Origin: Lachnospiraceae bacterium
GTDB taxonomy: Bacteria > Bacillota > Clostridia > Lachnospirales > Lachnospiraceae
NCBI GenBank assembly: GCA_017450065.1
Contig: JAFSYI010000014.1
Span: 85,371-149,370, forward strand
DNA length: 64,000 nt
Direction: 5' to 3'
Positions 60,292 through 64,000 of the stretch are shown here, one piece after another. Below the pieces are notes generated by a model, which had not been told where the DNA came from, did no database searches, and saw only the letters and a program-made list of their open reading frames with translations. Every line of letters begins with the position of its first letter. Positions within the stretch are counted from its first letter, which is position 1. A program made the translations under genes and the position numbers.

Positions 60292-61299
60292 ATGAAAGAT
60301 TTATCAAGGTTTATTCTAAAATGTATGATCGCGGCGCTTCCGTATATCCTGCTTACAGGTTATATATGGCTGTTCCCGTTCGGATATATGGATGAGGAAT
60401 TTCCGTCATGGCATTATACAAAAATGGTGGCGGAAGGTAAGGAAACGCCGGTTGACGGAGCTGAAGCGGTGCTTATACTGGGTGATTCGAGAGCCATGGC
60501 GGATATCATTCCGGAAATGTGCGGGGAAAATTATGTAAACCTTGGGATAGGCGGGGCCACAACGATAGAAATGTACTATACGTTAAGGCATTACATTGAG
60601 AATAACGGAGCTCCAAAGAAGGCGTTCATTATGTTTGCGCCCTTCCATTATTCATATATGGATAATTATAAGACAAGAACCATGTACTTCCATCATCTGA
60701 CATATAAGGAGGCGATGGAAGTATATTCACAGGCAAGGGCCGCAGGCTATGCCGGAGCGGAGCCCGCTTCGTTTGAAGAACTGGATACCGGTGCGATCCT
60801 CAGCATATATCTCAGGTCACCGGCGGTCTATCTTCCCGCGCTTATTAATGCGAGAGGATACGGAAGGCTTTCACAGAACAGGGAAAAATACAGCGAGCAG
60901 ATAACGGACAGGGGACATGCGCTTTACGGCACCATGGACGGGTGCGATTATCCCAATTATGAGGCAAGCTACGAGCATATGGAGAAGGGAGGGGATCACA
61001 GGATCATCACAGTCTATTTCGGGAAGCTGCTTGACCTGTGCCGGGACAACGGAATACAGACGGCGGTACTTCAGGCGCCGATGAACAGAGCGTCCTTTGA
61101 CATGCTGAACAGTGATTATGTATCGGAGTACACAAGCTATATAAAAGCTTTTGCGGCGGACCATAAGGACATAATTTTTGAAACGGATATTCCGTGTTAT
61201 GATAACTGCTATTTCGGTGATTCTTCACACCTGAACGGTAAGGGTGCGCGATTGTATACGGAGGAGCTGATGAATAAATATGCACAGTTTCTTAATTGA
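60292..61299 (+). CDS. SGNH/GDSL-type secreted or membrane-anchored acyl-transfer partner (AlgJ/DltD-like)
   Basis: The 335-residue protein has one N-terminal hydrophobic segment (CMIAALPYILLTGYIWLFPF) and then an SGNH-like domain: VLILGDSRAMADIIPEM with nucleophile Ser, VNLGIGGATTIEMYYTLRHY, and a C-terminal FGDSSHLNGKGARLYTEEL with the Asp-x2-His pair. In alginate and other acetylation systems such proteins take the acyl group from the MBOAT protein and place it on the glycan outside. The start follows the MBOAT stop by 3 bases. The target polymer is not known here. Confidence 0.85.
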   Translation: MKDLSRFILKCMIAALPYILLTGYIWLFPFGYMDEEFPSWHYTKMVAEGKETPVDGAEAVLILGDSRAMADIIPEMCGENYVNLGIGGATTIEMYYTLRHYIENNGAPKKAFIMFAPFHYSYMDNYKTRTMYFHHLTYKEAMEVYSQARAAGYAGAEPASFEELDTGAILSIYLRSPAVYLPALINARGYGRLSQNREKYSEQITDRGHALYGTMDGCDYPNYEASYEHMEKGGDHRIITVYFGKLLDLCRDNGIQTAVLQAPMNRASFDMLNSDYVSEYTSYIKAFAADHKDIIFETDIPCYDNCYFGDSSHLNGKGARLYTEELMNKYAQFLN

Positions 61300-61330
61300 G
61301 CACAGATAAATAATGTTAAAAAATCTAAAA

Positions 61331-61375
61331 CTTGTATAAATTTACCGTGACTTATACAAGATTGAGTGGTATAAT
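61331..61375 (+). promoter_or_regulatory. Promoter with flanking inverted repeat before the DUF3048 lipoprotein
   Basis: CTTGTATAA (61331-61339) and TTATACAAG (61352-61360) form a perfect 9-bp inverted repeat with a 12-base gap, placed over the -35 (GTGACT 61347-61352). TATAAT follows at 61370-61375 with a 17-base spacer. This looks like an operator for a dimeric repressor or activator. Confidence 0.6.
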
Positions 61376-61440
61376 AGCAAAAGTAGTGTATGTTTTCAGT
61401 AGTATAATGTAGGGAAAAAATAAGGGAGGCAATATTTATA

Positions 61441-62586
61441 ATGAAGAAAAGAATGTTGTGCCTTATGCTGGTTCTTTCAACAGCGCTGATGTTTGGCGGA
61501 TGTAATAAGGAAGAAGATGAACCGGCGGACGAGGCAGATAACTCATCAAATGAGCCGGTGATATCGATAGTAACCGATGACTCGGCAACACCTACGGTTG
61601 ATATTTCAACTGAAACCGCTGATGCGGGAGACGATGATGAGGTACGTGAAGGGATGTACCGCAGTGAGCTTACCAATGAATGGATAGACGAGGCACTTAA
61701 AGACCAGCGTCCGATAGCGGCAATGGTCGATAATGAAAAGACAGCACTTCCGCATTTCGGTTTATCGCAGTCGGATATAGTATATGAAATGACCAACAGT
61801 ACAGCCAATGACGGTGTAACACGTCTTATGGTTCTGTTCAAGGATTACAACAGTGTTAAACAGATAGGAAGCATACGAAGCGTAAGACCTACCAATCTTC
61901 AGATAGTGCCCGAGTGGAATGCGGTGATCTGTCACGACGGTGGTCCTTTCTACATCGATGATTATATGGCAAAGGATTACGTTGAGAACTTCAGCGGAAC
62001 CTTCTCCCGTGTAAACAACGGAAAGTCAAGGGAATTTACTGAATATATACTTGAAGGTGATATTGACAAGAACTTTGCTTCACATTCGAAGTATTCAAAG
62101 ACTTATAATTCATATCATTCGGATGAACCGCATTATAAGTTTACTTCCGCAAGTAAGCAGAACGATCTCAGTCAGTATGATGATGCGAAGAGTGCTACAC
62201 ATATCCAGATGCCGTTTAAGCATAATAAGCCTTATTTTGATTATGATTCATCGACCGGACTTTATACTTATTCGGAATACGGCAGTACACATGTTGACGC
62301 CGGAAACAATAATGAACCTCTGACATTTAAGAATCTTCTGATCCAGAACTGTCGGTATGTACAGTTCGATGCCAATGGTTACATGATGTTCCACTCAATA
62401 GACTTTAACCGTGACGGATATTATATAACCGACGGAAAGGCTATCCCGGTAACATGGTCTAAGGAAGATGAACTGTCAGCTACGAGATATTATGATAAGA
62501 ACGGCGATGAGATAGTTCTTAATACAGGAAGAACCTACGTTGCGCTGGTTCCCGATGATATCTGGAGCGGGCTTTCCATTGAATAA
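61441..62586 (+). CDS. DUF3048 lipoprotein (YerB-like)
   Basis: The 381-residue precursor has a lipobox at LMFGGC (Cys21), an acidic 50-residue linker and a DUF3048 domain: PIAAMVDNEKTALPHFGLSQ, DGVTRLMVLF, IGSIRSVRPTNLQI and CHDGGPFYIDDY. The second half has ITDGKAIPVTWSKED. The family (YerB in B. subtilis) is an exported lipoprotein of unclear function, possibly tied to the wall. AGGGAGGCAAT lies upstream of ATG. It has its own promoter and a terminator. Confidence 0.93.
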   Translation: MKKRMLCLMLVLSTALMFGGCNKEEDEPADEADNSSNEPVISIVTDDSATPTVDISTETADAGDDDEVREGMYRSELTNEWIDEALKDQRPIAAMVDNEKTALPHFGLSQSDIVYEMTNSTANDGVTRLMVLFKDYNSVKQIGSIRSVRPTNLQIVPEWNAVICHDGGPFYIDDYMAKDYVENFSGTFSRVNNGKSREFTEYILEGDIDKNFASHSKYSKTYNSYHSDEPHYKFTSASKQNDLSQYDDAKSATHIQMPFKHNKPYFDYDSSTGLYTYSEYGSTHVDAGNNNEPLTFKNLLIQNCRYVQFDANGYMMFHSIDFNRDGYYITDGKAIPVTWSKEDELSATRYYDKNGDEIVLNTGRTYVALVPDDIWSGLSIE

Positions 62587-62618
62587 GAATAAACACAACC
62601 TATACAGACGTTAATGAA

Positions 62619-62660
62619 AATCCCCCGCGATACTTACAGGTATACCGGGGGATCTTCATT
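62619..62660 (+). terminator. Stem-loop terminator after the DUF3048 gene
   Basis: ATCCCCCG (62620-62627) pairs with CGGGGGAT (62646-62653). The T-tract after it is short (CTTCATT), so efficiency is uncertain. Confidence 0.6.
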
Positions 62661-62776
62661 ATATATGCTGCCTTGTAATTATTTTGTGAGTCGGTTATAC
62701 TTGAGATGTTGAACAATGTCGTTAGATGTGAAGGAATGACAACGGAATTTTACTTTGTGAGAGACTGATAATCAAT

Positions 62777-63823
62777 ATGAAAAAATGTGAGATCATCATG
62801 GCAGCCGGACTGACTGCGGCTGTTATTCTTTGCGGCTGTGATAAGCTGGGGAGCGGGACCAATATAAATCAGGGTATGGATGCGATAGATCAGCAGGAGT
62901 ATGATGCAGCCATCGGTTTCTTTGACAGGGCGATCGAGGAAGACGAAGACAGGAAGCTTGCATACAGGGGAAAGGGAATAGCCTTTATGGGTCAGGGACA
63001 CTACGATGAAGCGGCTGACGCGTTTGATAAGGCCCTTAAGAACTCAAACGGCATAGTTAAGAAGGTGGATTATGATATAAATTATTATCTTGCCATGGCT
63101 GAGTATAAAAGAGGAGAGGCCGACAGAGCCATGGATATATATGATGCCATTATCGCACTTGACAGGAACGCCTTCGAGGCTTATTATCTCCGCGGCTGTC
63201 TTGAGCTTATAAGGCAGGATAAGACGGCAGCTCTCAGTGATTTTGATACGGCAGTAGAGCTCAAAAGCAGCGACTATGATCTGTATATAAGTATTTACGA
63301 GGCTCTGAGCTCCGCGGGCTATGACAGTGACGGCAGGGATTATATCAACAAGGCACTTGAGCATAACGGGAAAATGACGGACTACCAGTCCGGTCTCTTT
63401 TCATACTACCTGGGCGCATATGATGATGCAAGGAATTCGCTGGAAAAGGCAAGGGAAAAGGACACATCCGAGAATCTTATACTATATCTGGGCAGATCAT
63501 ATAAAGCCCTTGGAGATGTTAACTACGCGATAGGCCTTTTTAATGATTATCTCTCCGCGCATCCCGACAGTGCGTCCATGTATAATGAACTGGGGCTTAT
63601 TTATCTGGATCAGAAGGATTATCAGAATGCTCTTGATTCCTTTGAGAACGGGAGAGCTCTTAACGATCCGTCGTTTAACCAGAGCCTTATGTTCAACGAA
63701 GCCGTTTCATATGAGTATCTTCTGGATTTTGAAAAAGCGGCCGCTCTCATGCAGGAATATCTGGAAAAATATCCGACGGATGAAGCGGCCCGGAGAGAAT
63801 ATATTTTCCTGAGTACGAGATGA
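62777..63823 (+). CDS. TPR-repeat lipoprotein
   Basis: The 348-residue precursor has a lipobox VILCGC with Cys21, then roughly seven to eight tetratricopeptide repeats (for example QEYDAAIGFFDRAIEEDEDR, GHYDEAADAFDKALKNSN, DYQNALDSFENGRALNDPS). It would be tethered outside the membrane as a scaffold for partner proteins. No enzymatic motif is visible. The ribosome site is weak (GTGAGAGACTG). It shows the same domain idea as the truncated first gene of the window but is not its paralogue in layout. A repeat element begins 43 bases after the stop. Confidence 0.9.
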   Translation: MKKCEIIMAAGLTAAVILCGCDKLGSGTNINQGMDAIDQQEYDAAIGFFDRAIEEDEDRKLAYRGKGIAFMGQGHYDEAADAFDKALKNSNGIVKKVDYDINYYLAMAEYKRGEADRAMDIYDAIIALDRNAFEAYYLRGCLELIRQDKTAALSDFDTAVELKSSDYDLYISIYEALSSAGYDSDGRDYINKALEHNGKMTDYQSGLFSYYLGAYDDARNSLEKAREKDTSENLILYLGRSYKALGDVNYAIGLFNDYLSAHPDSASMYNELGLIYLDQKDYQNALDSFENGRALNDPSFNQSLMFNEAVSYEYLLDFEKAAALMQEYLEKYPTDEAARREYIFLSTR

Positions 63824-63865
63824 AAGTGAATTTTTTTTCGAAACTTTTTTTCGGTATAAATTTTT

Positions 63866-64000
63866 GTAACTATTCAGAACAAGCTCAAAATACTTCGTAT
63901 TTTTCGCTGTTTTGGATTCATCCAATACATAAATTTATAAAATATGCCTCTATCATGCAAGCATGAGAGTCATATTTTAAAATTTATGTGCTGTTCTGAA
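63866..64000. repeat. Near-complete copy of the multi-arm palindromic repeat, cut by the window end
   Basis: The left end GTAACTATTCAGAACA (63866-63881) is inverted at the right end TGTTCTGAA (63992-64000), whose last bases lie beyond the window. Between them are three further inverted arms: AAAATAC-TTC-GTATTTT (63887-63903), TTGGAT-TC-ATCCAA (63912-63925), and a long arm CATAAATTTATAAAATATG (63928-63946) with CATATTTTAAAATTTATG (63971-63988), tipped by TCATGC-AA-GCATGA (63953-63966). There is no reading frame. Partial copies with the same ends occur at 738, 2465, 7593, 41423, 42590 and 46631. Confidence 0.85.

Noticed and set aside
1-64000. tRNA, rRNA, CRISPR array, IS element or prophage
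   Set aside because: No tRNA-like TTCGANNC loops with paired ends, no spaced direct repeats and no transposase, integrase or phage structural genes were recognised.

Overview
The window reads as a chromosomal segment of a motile, anaerobic Gram-positive bacterium of the Clostridia, most likely Lachnospiraceae. This is inferred from gene families and order: a rho-rpmE-DUF1385-prmC-prfA block, a class III fructose-1,6-bisphosphatase, an N-terminally lipid-anchored PrsA-like foldase, a CIRCE/HrcA site, many sigma-A promoters with 17-bp spacers and AGGAGG-type ribosome sites, and a large set of c-di-GMP and chemotaxis proteins. Coding is dense on both strands. I saw no rRNA, tRNA, CRISPR array, prophage or transposase gene. 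The first gene is cut by the left edge and a repeat element is cut by the right edge.

Layout. 1-10 kb: a truncated TPR membrane protein, a membrane glycosyltransferase, a PurF-like protein without its glutaminase nucleophile, a structured non-coding RNA candidate with its own promoter, mscL, a chemoreceptor and glnS. 10-25 kb: cstA, a PrsA-like foldase, CIRCE-controlled htpG, a class A penicillin-binding protein followed by dapA-dapB (wall and lysine synthesis), then a tight fbp-hisA-HD-GYP regulator run and a cold-shock gene. 25-32 kb: a small operon joining a GH25 muramidase, a GspF/PilC-type secretion platform and a bactofilin-like surface protein, followed by two odd regulators (BTAD plus pseudo-GGDEF, and a sugar-binding-type sensor with no output domain). 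32-42.5 kb: a CPA2 antiporter, cheC, a TrpR-like YerC protein, pcrA, rho, rpmE, a DUF1385 protein, a small double-glycine-leader peptide gene, prmC and prfA. 42.5-50.5 kb: three cyclic-di-GMP proteins (one GGDEF-EAL, two membrane GGDEF), mtnA, a MATE exporter and a PTS IIC-like permease. 50.5-64 kb: an HPr-like protein lacking the active histidine, a Cas4-like nuclease fused to an XPD/DinG helicase, a second chemoreceptor, argC, lgt, lepB, an MBOAT-SGNH O-acylation pair and two lipoproteins.

How it fits together. Signalling is prominent: two chemoreceptors and CheC, three GGDEF proteins, one EAL, one HD-GYP, and a regulator carrying a degenerate GGDEF. Envelope functions are the other main theme (PBP1A, GH25, lgt, lepB, PrsA, MBOAT/SGNH, MscL, glycosyltransferase). 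The most unusual items are the GH25-GspF-bactofilin-like operon with its neighbouring regulators, the free-standing RNA at about 4.64-4.98 kb, the orphan double-glycine peptide, and an interspersed palindromic repeat family (ends GTAACTATTCAGAACAG) whose one near-complete copy at the right edge folds into a multi-arm structure.

All calls come from reading the sequence and from family knowledge; no database search or structure prediction was run.
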